DNA of 64,000 bases from Sphagnum magellanicum. Its lineage: Eukaryota > Streptophyta > Sphagnopsida > Sphagnales > Sphagnaceae. The notes under the pieces are model-generated. The model saw only the letters and a list, made by a program, of their open reading frames with translations. It was not told where the DNA came from and did no database searches. The position numbers and the translations under genes were made by a program. This document shows, in pieces, positions 21,051-33,005 of the stretch. Within the stretch, counting starts at the first letter, position 1; the number at the start of each line of letters is the position of its first letter. The stretch is from assembly GCA_021904315.1 (NCBI GenBank), contig CM038911.1, forward strand, positions 1,800,501-1,864,500. Reading direction: 5' to 3'.

Positions 21051-22283
21051 CTATACCTTCTCCCTTTGATAAATGACAAATATAATGGCAGGATGTATGA
21101 TAGAGTATGTTAGACCCAAACTCTTTGCATTCCATTGATCTACAAAAGAATTTGCAAGTGCAAGTGTACAACTTTGTAGTTCTTGAATTATTAATGTCTT
21201 ATTAATTTGCCCTTTCGGTTTTTCTACATACCTTTCTACACACATTCCAAACACATCTACAATTAGTTATTTGTTAATTACATACACCTTATCCTTATGC
21301 TCAAAATAGGTATCTACGCCCTTAATCAAGAATGTGTTCAAAAATTCCAACATTACATTGAGCATCAGTGTTTGCCAATCCATTAAAAACAAAGGAACAA
21401 GCCTTGCTTTAGAAGCCCAATCTTCTTCCTCAACAATATCCTTCCAATTATCCATCCACTCAACATGTTTATCATAGTTATGTTTTGTTTGTGTCCACAT
21501 GAGTTGCTTAGGATCTGGAATTTTAATACCTTTTTCCAGAAGTGTAACTTTGTCCAGGATTACACATCTTCTCTTTGTTATAGCTTCCGATTCACACCTT
21601 TCAATCTCCATCACCTTTTGGTGTGCTTTTGCCATCGCTTGTGCCTCAATGGATTGTTGTACTTCCACCTACACTTCTGTGGATGTCTATATTACCACTT
21701 CAATAATGTTCTTTTCTCCTACATCCATTTGTGCTATTTATGCTTCCACAAATTACTGTTCCACAACTTTGTCTTCCTCCAATTCTTCAATGAACACTAG
21801 ATCTGTTGATGTAGCTCCTAGTTTTATTTACTTTCTTACACATTAACATCTTCTCCTTCTATGCAAAACCTCAATTACAGATGTTTTAATTGTATCTATA
21901 TCATGAATAATTGTATATGTGAATTGTATAGTTTCATTATACACCTTCACTTTTACACATTCTGAAGATGATGATGAATGCAATGGTGACCTTATAACCA
22001 ACGATTGAATATTAAACACACCTTCATGCTTTGCTCTTTTCAATTACTCTTATATTGTTGTTCTTTTCAACAATTCCATTTCCTCCTCTTGCCTTCATTT
22101 GTGCTCATTCCTTTGCATTTCCTTTTCCTTTACTATTCTTTGTAGTTTTTCAATTGCACTTTTTGCATTCATGTTGTGAACTCTAGAACTTCGAAAACGC
22201 GCACAACTTCCAACAATAAACGCAAATTGCTTTATAGTTACCCCATTTTTTTTATCCTTGAACTTTTCGCCCATCATATTCAT
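21051..22283 (-). pseudogene. Gypsy-associated extra ORF, N-terminal part (decayed)
   Basis: Four ORF pieces, 22283-22095, 22043-21843, 21668-21267 and 21254-21051, all lie in one reading frame separated only by stop codons. This is strong evidence for a single ancient ORF of more than 400 codons. It starts MNMMGEKFKDKKNGVTIKQF and includes KIPDPKQLMWTQTKHNYDKH and GLTYSIIHPAIIFVIY. No domain is identified with confidence. The late part loosely resembles 'putative plant transposon protein' regions found next to gypsy elements. Confidence 0.5.
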
Positions 22284-22559
22284 TTTTTAACCTACCTTCC
22301 ATCTTTTAATTAAAGCATGATCACTATAAGTTTATGTGTCCTTTGTCCAACCACATATAAACACTATGTGTCATCATTAAAAATGGACGCCTCAAAATCC
22401 ATCTTCCGATTAGTCCATATCCCTAATTTCCCTACGTTAGTTATACAAACTCCATTTCATTCACCTTGCTACTGATTGTGCCCATTTATTTGACTATGTT
22501 AATTCATTTGTTAATTGTACTGATTTTTCTATTGATTGTTCCAACAAATCTAATGTTTG

Positions 22560-23724
22560 TGTGAATATTTTTGATGACTAAGCGAATACTTTTGTTGATG
22601 CAGTTGATATCCTTAACAAATCATCTTTAAATCTTTGCATCCCAAATCTTGCACTTTTACGATTGTTATTCTTGAATTTGTTAGGCATATGTAGATCACA
22701 AATCAATATTTTTTTGACCTCAAAATCTTGTATTTGGTCTTCATCTTCATTATGTCAAATTTGTGGTTTCTGTATTTCATAATCTTCATTTTCTTCCTTC
22801 ATATCAAAATTCTGCGCTTGAACTCCACTTGCACTCTATTCTCAATATATTGACATTTGTTGTTGTTTCTGAACCTCAGATTCCATGTACTTGTAAGGTC
22901 TGAGCTTATTCACATTGACCAGCACAGGGTTAGTTTCAAACTTTTCAATGGTCACCAATAAAACAGTGTTATTTGGCAACACATATTATACTCTATACGG
23001 TCTAAACCATTTCCTAGTAAACTTCCCTAGGTGTGACTTATTACCCTTTGGAAACCATAAAACATAATCATCGAAATTGAACTATTTTTTTGGATTATTT
23101 GTTGACTCCATAATGTTATATTCCATTGTTGAATTCTTGTAATTTTTGTAGCTTGAAATCTAGCTTGCAACTTTTCTAGCTTTGTAATTTTGATAGTTAA
23201 AACTTTCATTGAAGTACTATTTCCTTCATTTCCACTAGCAACTTGCATTATGTATTTTGTGGGCATCAATGGATGTAATCCATACACTAATTGATATGGT
23301 GTATACTCTGTTGCTACTTTGTATGAAGTTATGTATGAAAATAACACTATAGACATATGTTCATCCTAATTTGTTTTATTTCATTAACTAACTTGGTCAA
23401 TACTATCCCAAGTACCTTTTTAGTAGATTCAACCTACCCCTTCCCTTGAGGATAATAGGTTGTAAAACTCACATGTTTCAATAAAAAATGATCTATCAAA
23501 TACTTGATGGTAGCATTAATGAAATCAACTCCCTGATATGTGATTGTAGTCAAAGGACATCCAAACTTGGTTAATATGCATTCATATAGAAATTTGGTTG
23601 TAATTACTACAATATTAGTTCTCAACACTCTTGCTTCCACCCACTTAGTAGCATAATTTGTAGTTATAAAAATATATTTGTTTCCTATATATCTTCCTAC
23701 TGGTTTAGATTGCAGGTAGTTTTA
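22560..23724 (-). pseudogene. Ty3/gypsy integrase relic
   Basis: From 23724 downward: GRYIGNKYIF, then TTNYATKWVEARVLRTN, FLYECILTKFGCPLTTITYQG, YYPQGKGQVES, then YTPYQLVYGLHPLMP, KLEKLQARFQ and a C-terminal tail that, across stops, gives VTIEKFETNPVLVNVNKLRP. These are the rve core and the C-terminal domain of a gypsy integrase. The first catalytic Asp (usual TDYATKW) is Asn and the second (usual SDQG) is Tyr, while the Glu remains. The upstream pol is cut off at 23725, where the O-methyltransferase inverted repeat begins. Confidence 0.85.
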
Positions 23725-24615
23725 ACACCTTGTACAATATAGTTTTCACACTTCAGAAATTTTTTGTATTAGTTCAGGTCAAAAATGGTGATAACTAGAA
23801 TTTGCATGCAAACATTGAAATGGCTTAGTGTATATGTCCATGGAACTGATGAGATGGCCAATTGCTTATTTGCATGTAATCAACTGAGCCAACCGCACAT
23901 GCACTCAAGAAGGCTCACCTTATTTCCTTTTGGGAGGGGTCAGGGGGCACAATTCTTCTTAAAATTTTGTTCCCACTATGTTCCCCACAATTTTTCAATG
24001 ATATTCCCCAGGTTTCAAATGTGTTCCACAAGGGTGTTCCCAATAGCATCACACTTTTATCCCATAAATCCAATAATTTAAATTTTAAAGAGGTCCACAA
24101 ACCAAACAAAAAATATTATGACATGTCCTAAAAATCATACTGAAAATCTCAAAAGGCACATATAAAATAGCACTTAAATTTTTCAATATAGCATTAAAAT
24201 GGCTATATGTATAGCTTGCCAAACAAAAGGCTGATAACATGATAGATCTCTTGAAGTAGTAAGTAGTTGTGTACCAGTTGCTAGGTATTTGGATAAAAGT
24301 AATTATAATATGGTATGTGACTAGCAAATGCCAAGAAATGCGTCACCAATTCATACATGGCAAGCAGAAACCAAGCAGCAAAGCCTTATGGATCCATGAG
24401 TTCAGACAGGAAAAGTTATCTCCCTAGACAACGGACCCTCATAGTTGTTTTGTGTAACACAAAGGCGATCAAGATTGGATCATTGAAACATTCGCTTGTG
24501 GAAGAACTGTTCACCCACCATCACCACCGCTCTGCTAATCATTGATTGCAGAGAACTGAGTTACGAAGATTTACAGATGAAAGCTATACTGGTGAAAGAG
24601 AGCATAGCTAGCATG

Positions 24616-26051
24616 CTATGCTTTGTTGAATTCGAGCACTGAAAGGAAGTCGATGCTGGCGACGACAGATACGCTTGCGAAGCCGGCAGTCTTAGCCAGG
24701 TGCTGAAACTCCTGCAGCGTCCGCTCCCTGCCACCTCGCCAAGCGAAGGCCAGCATCATCAGATCCATGCGTAATGCAACTGTCTGACCTGCACCAAGCT
24801 CGGATTGCAGTAGCAGATCCGGAAGCACCGATTCCACGGCAATCACCTTTCCTCCACTGGCTGGCAGTGCGTTGAAGCAGTTGCGCAAAATTGTAACGCA
24901 TTCCGAATCATCCCAGCCATGCAAAATCCACTGCAAAAAGCGGACAATTCATCAACGACACTCAGCAGCAACTACACGGCTGTGATGAGGAGGAGGAGGA
25001 GGAGGGGGAGGAGGAAGAAGAGGAAAACAACACAAGAAGAACTAATTCAGAACCTTCATGAAGATGGTATCACCAGACGGTACGCTCTTAAGCATGTTTC
25101 CAGCGACGTGCTCCACCCCTGTGAAACATTTGGAAATTGGCAGTAATGAGTGGCTGAAGCTCTGGTCGAATGTTAAGGTCACAAACTAGGTGACGATCTA
25201 CGAGATGGCGAGAAGCGAGTACATGATCGAGCAATACCTGGATAGGCAGGCGAGGCTGCGACGACATGGGGTAGATCATAATTGATTCCTCGAATGTGCG
25301 GGTACTTGGCAGCGATGAGGGCAAGCGAGGACCCTGTACCACCTCCAACATCCACCAAGCATTTCCCGTCCTGGAAGCCATGGTAAGCTCGCAACACAGC
25401 TTGCATGTAGAGCCGGGAGTGCTGAGCCATCCCCGCGTTGAAGATTTTGTCGAACCGTGGATTGTGGCTGCTATACTGGAAAACACTCTCCCCGTGAGCT
25501 CTTCTGAAAGCGTCCGTGCTGTCGTCCAGAACCGTCGCAGACAGATGATGCCATGGTTCTATGAAATCCCGATCTTGCAACAGGATTAAGAAGGGCGCCA
25601 ATGAGGCTGCGTCCTCGTCGTTCCTCACAAAATAAGTACCTACGGGTTGCAGCGCGTAGAAGCGCTCCGTGCTGTTGCTTGAATTGGCGCTCGCGACTGT
25701 CACAGCCGATTCGCGTACAACATTCTCGGTGGCCAGTAGACGCAAGATACGCTCCAGATACCTATCGTTGATTACGGATAGTCCACCGCTATCAGGACGA
25801 AGCACTTGCGACGCAATGTCCTTCGCCGTCAAGCTCTTACCAGCTCCGCGTGCTTTTGCGAGGATTTCGATCACACCTAAGTCGACTGCCGCTTTCAAAG
25901 CCGCAGGCACAGCTATCGCGGTGGCAAGTCTCATGGCCGCGTCCCTTGCAGCAGCATCTTGCTCGCCAACAATTCCATTCCAAAATGGAGTCTCATGATG
26001 ATCCTCCTGCGCCGCCTGTGCATGATGATCACTACTACCGTCCGTTCCCAT
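24616..26051 (-). CDS. Caffeic acid 3-O-methyltransferase-like protein (class II plant O-methyltransferase)
   Basis: Three exons: 26051-25238, 25118-25054, 24930-24616, with GT-AG introns (phases 1 and 0). The product is 397 aa, somewhat longer than the roughly 360-370 aa usual for COMT because of a His/Asp-rich N-terminus. The dimerisation domain comes first (FWNGIVGEQDAAARDA..., about residues 25-130). The SAM-binding block is LVDVGGGTG...KYPHIRGINYDLPHV (about 230-265). The catalytic His lies in ILHGWDDSE, and the two supporting Glu are in VIAVES and RERTLQEF. Family members transfer a methyl group from S-adenosylmethionine to phenolic hydroxyls in phenylpropanoid/lignin and specialised metabolism; the actual substrate cannot be read. 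No internal stop or splice defect is seen. GC content is well above that of the surrounding repeats. A dead inverted copy is at 30350-31675. Other small-molecule OMT activities remain possible. Confidence 0.93.
24985..25024 (-). repeat. (TCC)n-rich tract in intron 2 of the O-methyltransferase
   Basis: On the coding strand intron 2 holds a CCT/TCC microsatellite-like pyrimidine stretch. It is shorter and slightly different in the right-arm copy (31297-31320). Confidence 0.8.
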
Positions 26052-26230
26052 GCCTTACGACAGAAAGGAAATCACCAGCTTGCTTGTAAGCGTGCACAAT
26101 TGTGTGCTCACCAGAAACTAGAGCTTCTCTTCTTGTCCGTCTGCTAAAACAAAGACTCGTTGCTGGGTCTAATATTCTTTCCAGTCCTGATTATAAAAAT
26201 GGTCTCTGTTGTGGCTCGTTGCTGCCTTGC

Positions 26231-26240
26231 ATATTTATTC
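26231..26240 (-). promoter_or_regulatory. Possible TATA element of the O-methyltransferase
   Basis: GAATAAATAT on the minus strand lies about 180 bp before the ATG at 26051 and is kept in the right arm. In the right arm the 59-bp interval between this element and the start has been lost. The assignment rests on position and AT motif only. Confidence 0.35.
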
Positions 26241-26402
26241 TCCCCCTCACCATTGTCAAGTTCTTTTTCTCTCTCCCTGACGCTAGCAACCAGCTCTTCC
26301 TGACGCCATCTCTCTTTCGTTCTTTCTTCAAAAGCTTCTTGATCCGAAAAGCTTCACATTAAAATCACAAGCACAGTACCGAGGACCTTCTAATCATTGA
26401 CT

Positions 26403-27218
26403 TATTAATTATAAATTTGAAATATAAAAACTTAAAACTATATATTGATATTTGTTGGTAGTTATTATAACATAATAGTACTTCATAATTGATTATTTAT
26501 AATAATGATAATAATTTGTAGGTAACCTAGGTTAATTTTTAAATTTATTATTATTATTATATATTATTATGTCACTTTATTAGAGCTATTATGATTTTAT
26601 AATTATAAATTTTCTTGAAAAATAATTTTGAATTTTTTTATGACATGTAATTTATATATACATATATAATAAAATATTTATATTTATAAATGTCATTTGT
26701 AATAATTTAAGAAATATAATAAAATGGTTTGGATAAACTTGGAATATGGGCACAATATATTTAGTAAATATTTTACATAAAATTTTAAATTATTCGAAAT
26801 ATACACTAATTAATATAACTATAATATTGAGGCCATTTATGCTAATGATAATATTTGAATACACATGTACTATGGTTGTTCATATACATTCAAAAAATAT
26901 ATTTGTAAATTAAAAAATATATAATTATATTTTTTAGAATTCATAAAATATACCTTTGTATATTCATAGAGTTTCAACTAAATTGGTCACATTTGCAACT
27001 AATGGGACATAAATTGTTTTTCTTACATGACAATCAAACTAAATATTATTCACATGGAAAGATGAACACCAAAATAGTCACAAACTAATTATACTGTAAT
27101 CGCAAATATGATCAATGCAAGAAATATTTGCAAAAATGTTTAAATGTAATTGCAAAAAACTAGTAATCACATGTAATCACAAATAGAGTGGTTACATTTT
27201 AATCAATTTCTATTAGTG
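26403..27218. mobile_element. CACTA-family fragment C5 (3' part)
   Basis: The stretch ATTATAAATTTGAAATATAA and following sequence match 13340-13500 of element C1. The fragment ends AGAGTGGTTACATTTTAATC...TTCTATTAGTG at 27218, a degenerate version of the C1 right terminus. The left part is missing; the fragment starts a dozen bases from the inner edge of the inverted-repeat arm. Confidence 0.75.
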
Positions 27219-30067
27219 TACATAAATTTTTAAATTTTCATTTTTGTTGAAAATACCTTTGTATGAAGATTTCATATTTCAAATTTCAAGGATCTTAGGA
27301 AAGCATAAGGTATGTTTTGTTAAAAAACACACTATGTATTGAGTAATGGTCAAATTATTATTTATTCTATTAGGTAAGGTAGGTCATGAGCCCGATAGGG
27401 CAAGCATGCTATCAAACCTAACAAAATAGGTAGTAGTAAGACCATTGTTTAGCTTATGTAAACAATTTTGAACCATAATGTCAATTTTTGAAATGTACAA
27501 TTGACCATTAGGGTAAAATGGTTGGTGAACAAACATCTAAGTGCTCAAGGTAGGTTGAATCCAAGGGGAGGGTTCTATTGTTTTTGGTTCAAACAAAACT
27601 TGAACACCTTTTCTTGGCACATTTGACACATTAAAAATCATTAAAAATGGATTAGAAATGAACAAGTTACGGCCCCCCAAATTAGTGGGGTCAAGAACTC
27701 AAAAAAGCCAAATCACAAAACATTACAAAGCTAGTTTTTAAATACTCAAAACATTCCTTGTATGTTGTTTTGTTGCTATTAAAGTTCAAAGATGATTTGA
27801 AGACTTGAAGGTGATGTTCTTTTAATGTGTTTTAAATTGTTTAACATGAACGAGAAATGAAAAAGTTAGAAGCTTCAAAAGTAGGAAGCATCCAAAGAGA
27901 AAAATAATGCTTTTTGTGAGTTGTAAAACTTATTTTGCTTCGAGCTATTTTTTCATTATGCCTTTTTCCTTTTCACTTGAAAAATGATTTCTAGAGCTTG
28001 AGGTACCACTCCCATAACATTTGAAATCACTCAAAATGAAGCATATATGACAAAGATCTACAGAAATGTTCATTGATAGAGTAGTGATTGGTGATGGGCA
28101 GTTCCACCCTGTTAAAGTATAGACATAAAAAAAGATAGGTGATTAATCTAGAAGTAAAGTCTCCCTGGACAAGAAATTTTTGTCATTTGATATGTTTGTA
28201 ATGTGTTAAAATCTAACATCAAAATCATTTCATCTCAAAATATTCTTTATGTTGGGGAAGGAATTCCTTCTCTTCTTGGAATCTGAGAATCCAAGAAGAG
28301 CCAAAAAGAGGTTCCTTGCCTTCACATTATTTGAATGGCAAAAAATTTGTACATGAAGTTTGAATAGCTGAAACTCCTTTGAAGTGATTCAAAACATGTG
28401 CTATATGTTAAGAGGTGGTTTCAATACAAAGACAAAAGCTCTAGTATGTTTTGTGACGCATTGAAAGTTATTTGAAAAATTGTAGGGGTCAGATCTTTTT
28501 GGAACAAGTTGGGAGCCTACTGAGAACTTGGGGAACAATTTACAAAGCAATGAAAACTGGGTTCAAATTATTGTTGCAAATTACATTGCTAGTGGGAGTG
28601 GCTATACAAATTATTTGTGACATCACAATTGTGAAATGTCAATATCTCAAAATTCTTTATTTTAAAAGTTTTACTGGATGTGCCCAGAGTGTAAAAAACT
28701 TGGCATTTGTGTCAAATTTAGTGATAACATTTTGTAGGTGATAGTTGGAAACCTAGCGGTAGTTTGTAGATTGTTTTTTTAATCAAATTCATTTGGCATT
28801 CAAATTACCTAAACAAGTTCCACCATTTCATCATCTTTCATAGTTTTGCTTGAACTTGCCATAAAGGACACAACCACTAGACCTTGCATGATGTTTACAT
28901 ATCAATTGAAAATTTTATTCAAGCAAATGAATGAACCTTGATGGGTGTGAAGGAAGACCTTTTTCATATAACTTCATCTTGCTTGCAACAAGTGAAGATT
29001 GAGGCTTTTGTAAATTGTGTACAACATGTTGTGCACAATTTGCCAAATGTTTTGTGGGTTTTGGTCTTTCTTATTTATAACAAGCAAACATTGCGAGAGC
29101 TTCTTGTAAATTGTGTAATTTAATAAGGTGGTTGTGCATAAATTTGGCAAATTTGTTGTGCAGAATGTGGTCTACAGAAAATCCAACACTTGAAACCAAG
29201 ATTTTGTTGAATTGCAAAACCAAATTGGTCTTTGGTGTTTTGTTTTAGATTGTGTAGATTAAGCATGTTTGATTTTAAGTCATTGTTGTGTGTGTGGGCA
29301 TTAATGGGTTAAAAATACATTCATAGGAGTCAAAAATCATGTTGGATTGTGATGAAAACTATAACTTTGTTACATATATTTTTGTTTTGACATTTAAAAA
29401 TTATGTTAATTGTTTCAAATTATGCTAAATGACTAAAACGAATGTTGAAAATTTTTTATTAAAAATTTATTAAAATTTTAATATATTAAATTTTTATTAA
29501 AAATTTATTAATTTTTTTATTTTTTTATTTTTAATAAAATGATTTTGATAATAATAATCTACTACTCATATTCAAAAAACACTTGCAATTTAATAATTAT
29601 AAAATTATTTTTTTTAGAAAATCAAAAATATATTTTAAAACTTCAAAAAAAATCTATCACATGTAAATTGGATATAATGTGCATGACATATATATAAAAA
29701 AATCTAATTTATGATTTTAAAATAAAATAAAAAAAACATATCTTAAGACATTGATTTAAAATTATAATAAAATTTCAAAACAAAACATAAAATGTGACAA
29801 AATTTACACATTTTAAAAAATTCATATTTATTGAAAAATGATTAATAGAAAACATGTGATTTATTGAAATAAGTTTTAAAATTTTTTAATAACAAGTTAC
29901 ACAAATTTTCATTTTGATATGAAAAAGTGGAAAGGACTAAAAGAGGACTCAGAATCCTTTTTTAATGGAGTCCCGTTGCCTCCTTGCACCCAACTGATGT
30001 AGTGAAGGAAAATTTGACTTCTGCATGGCTGAGACTTTGATTTTTCCGTGCAGCCATGGTCGCCTCT
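27219..30067. other. Spacer of the inverted duplication, no gene seen
   Basis: AT-rich sequence with short ORFs only. Around 29450-29540 there is a palindromic (A)TTTATTAAAAATT-type repeat. No domain, terminal repeat or exon chain is recognised. Confidence 0.5.
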
Positions 30068-30349
30068 AGAAGGTCTTTGGTACTGTGCTTGTGATTTTAA
30101 TGTGAAGCTTTTCGGATCAAGAAGCTTCTGAAGAAAGGACTAAAGAGAGATGGCGTCAGGAAGAGCTGATTGCTGGGGTCAGGGAGAGAGAAAAGAGAAC
30201 TTGACAATGGTGAGGGGGAGAATAAATATGCAAGGCAGCAACGAGTCTTTGATTTAGCAGACTGACAAGAAGAGAAGCTCTAGTTTCTGGTGAGCACACA
30301 ATTGTGCACGCTTACAAGCAAGCTGGTGATTTTCTTTCTGTCGTAAGGC

Positions 30350-31675
30350 ATGGGAACGGGACGGTAGTAGTGATCATCATGCACAGGCGGCGCAGGAGGA
30401 TCATCATGAGACTCCATTTGGGAATGGAATTGTTGGCGAGCAAGATCCTGCTGCAAGGGACGCGGCCGTGAGACTTGCCACCACGATCGCTGTGCCTGCG
30501 GCTTTGAAAGCGGCTGTCGACTTAGGTGTTTTCGAAATCCTCGCAAAAGCACGCGGAGCTGGTAAGAGCTTGACGACGAAGGACATTGCGTCGCAAGTGC
30601 TTCGTCCTGATAGCGGTGGACTATCCGTAATCATCGATAGGTATCTGGAGCGTATCTTGCGTCTACTGGCCAGCGAGAATGTTGTACGCGAATCGGCTGT
30701 GACAGTCACGAGCGCCAATTCAAGCAGCAGCACGGAGCGCTTCTACGCGCTGCAACCCGTAGGGACTTATTTTGTGAGGAACGACGAGGACGCAGCTTCA
30801 TTGGCGCCCTTGATGATCCTGTCGCAAGATCGGGATTTCATAGAACCATGGCATCATCTGTCTGCGACGTTTCTGGACGACAGCACGGACGCTTTCAGAA
30901 GAGCTCACGGGGAGAGTGTTTTCCAGTGTACCAGCCACAATCCACGGTTCGACAAAATCTTCAACGCGGGGATGGCTTAGCACTCGTGGCTCTACATGTA
31001 AGCTGTGTTGCGAGCTTACCATGGCTTCCAGGACGGAAAATGCTTGGTGGATGTTGGAGGTGGTACAGGGTCCTCGCTTGCCCTCATCGCTAATCATGTC
31101 CTCGCTTCTCGCCATCGCGTAGATCGTCAACTAGTGTGTGACCGTACCATTCGACCAGAGCTTCAGCCACTCATTACTGCCAATTTCCAAATGTTTCACA
31201 GGGGTAGCACGTCGCTGGAAACATGTTTGAGAGCGTACCGTCTGATGATACCATCTTCATGAAGGTTCTGAATTAGTTCTTCTTGTGTTGTTGTCCTCTT
31301 CCTCCTCCTCCTCCTCCTCATTACAGTCGTGTAGTTGCTGCTGAGTGTCGTTGATGAATTGTCCGCTTTTTACAGCGGATTTTGCATGACTGGGATGATT
31401 CGTAATGCGTTACAATTTTGGCATTGCCAGCCAGTGGAGGAAAGGTGATTGCCGTGGAATCTGTGCTTCCGGATTTGCTACTGCAATCCGAGCTTGGTGA
31501 AGGACCGACAGTCGCATTACGCATGGATCTGATGATGCTGACCTTCGCTTCGGTAGGTGCCAGGGAGCGAACACTGCAGGAGTTTCAGGAGCTGGCTAAG
31601 ACTGCCGGCTTCGCAAGCGTATCTGTGGTCGCCAGCATCGACTTCCTTTCAGTGCTGGAATTCAACAAAGCATAA
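30350..31675 (+). pseudogene. Dead inverted copy of the O-methyltransferase
   Basis: Same three-exon layout as the gene at 24616-26051. The ATG is at 30350, but an extra G at about 30358-30360 shifts the frame within the first codons. Two Gln codons have become stops (TAG at 30978-30980 and TAA at 30999-31001). About 80 bp, including the end of the SAM-binding region and the donor of intron 1, are deleted at 31092/31093. Exon 2 lacks 2 bp, the first Trp of exon 3 is Arg, and a short deletion removes residues before GGKVIAVES. The longest surviving ORF piece is 30468-30980. Flanks and introns remain highly similar to the active copy, so the duplication is not ancient. Confidence 0.95.
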
Positions 31676-32254
31676 CATGCTAGCTATGCTCTCTTTCACC
31701 AGTATAGTTTTCATCTGTAAATCTTTAAGCAATTTAACCTCAATTCTCAAACAAGACATCAAGTCGATTTCATGCTTCTCTTTTTGGATACAAATTTGAA
31801 GGGAGAACTGCAGCACATCGATTGTGTCGTAACTCAGTTCTCTGCAATCAACAATTAGCAAAGCGGTGGTGATGGTGGGTGAACAGTTCTTCCACAAGCG
31901 AATGTTTCAATGATCCAATCTTGATCGCCTTTGTGTTACACAAAACAACTATGAGGGTCCGTTGTCTAGGGAGATAACTTTTCCTGTCTGAATTCATGGA
32001 TCCATAAGGCTTTGCTGCTTGGTTTCTGCTTGCCATGTATGAATTGGTGACGCATTTCTTGGCATTTGCTAGTCACATACCATATTATAATTACTTTTAT
32101 CCAAATACCTAGCAACTGGTACACAACTACTTACTACTTCAAGAGATCTATCATGTTATCAGCCTTTTGTTTGGCAAGCTATACATATAGCCATTTTAAT
32201 GCTATATTGAAAAATTTAAGTGCTATTTTATATGTGCCTTTTGAGATTTTCAGT

Positions 32255-32588
32255 AGCCAAAATTCAACCAAAATTTAAGAAAAATCATCTGATTTCCATC
32301 TGAAAAAATCATCTGATCATCTAGCCAAAATTGTAGAAGGATATTTTTTAATGTTTAGCTTGTGGTCGAATTTGGTAAAATCTTCCTTTGGATCATCGAC
32401 ACTCTGACTACATCACAAAATTGACCAAAAACACATTGCATGTTGTCTGCCACACACAGAAAATATAGTGGGTTATTGGTAGGTATAATAATATTGATAT
32501 TACTGGTAGGTTATTGGTAAGTATGTTCTTCATATAATATAATATGGTAGGTATTGATTCTTGTCAAGGACAGATGATACAAATGAGT
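32255..32588. other. 334-bp segment present only in the right arm
   Basis: The left arm reads CAGTATGATTT without a break. The right arm has CAGT, then 334 bp, then ATGATTT. AGT is repeated at both edges (32252-32254 and 32586-32588). It contains two GGTAGG..TTATTGGTA repeats and no inverted terminus. It is either an insertion with a 3-bp duplication or a deletion in the left arm. Confidence 0.6.
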
Positions 32589-33005
32589 ATGATTTTTAGG
32601 ACATGTCATAATTTTTTTTGTTTGGTTTGTGGACCTCTTGAAAATTTAAATTCTTGGATTTATGGGATAAAAGTGTGGTGCTATTGGGAACACCCTTGTG
32701 GAACACATTTGAAACCTGGAGAATATCATTGAGAAACTGTGGGGAACATGGTGAGAACAAAATTTTAAGAAGAATTGTGCCCCCTGACCCCTCCCAAAAG
32801 GAAATAAGGTGAGCCTTCTTGAGTGCATGTGCAGTTGGCTCAATTGATTGCATGCAAATTAGCACTTGGCCATCTCATCAGCTCCATGGAAATATACACT
32901 AAGCCATTTCAACAGTTGCATGCAAATTCTAGTTGTCACCATTTTTGACCTGAACTAATACAAAATTTTCCTGAAGTGTGACAAACCATATTGTACAAGA
33001 TGTTG

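Larger units (their letters stand above)
23725..26391. repeat. Left arm of large inverted duplication
   Basis: This matches the reverse complement of 30068-33005 almost throughout, including 3' flanking sequence, the whole O-methyltransferase gene with introns, and about 340 bp upstream of its start. Relative to the right arm it keeps a 59-bp interval bounded by two CTCGTTGCTG repeats (26156 and 26215). It lacks 334 bp and 102 bp that the right arm contains. Confidence 0.95.
30068..33005. repeat. Right arm of large inverted duplication
   Basis: This is the reverse complement of 23725-26391, starting AGAAGGTC and ending near TTGTACAAGATGTTG. Differences from the left arm: absence of the 59-bp promoter-proximal interval, an extra 102 bp near 31725-31826, an extra 334 bp at 32255-32588, and many small changes inside the pseudogene. 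Confidence 0.95.

Noticed and set aside
24742..24901. 69-codon second-frame ORF over exon 3 of the O-methyltransferase
   Set aside because: Overlaps conserved coding sequence in another frame; shadow of the high-GC exon.
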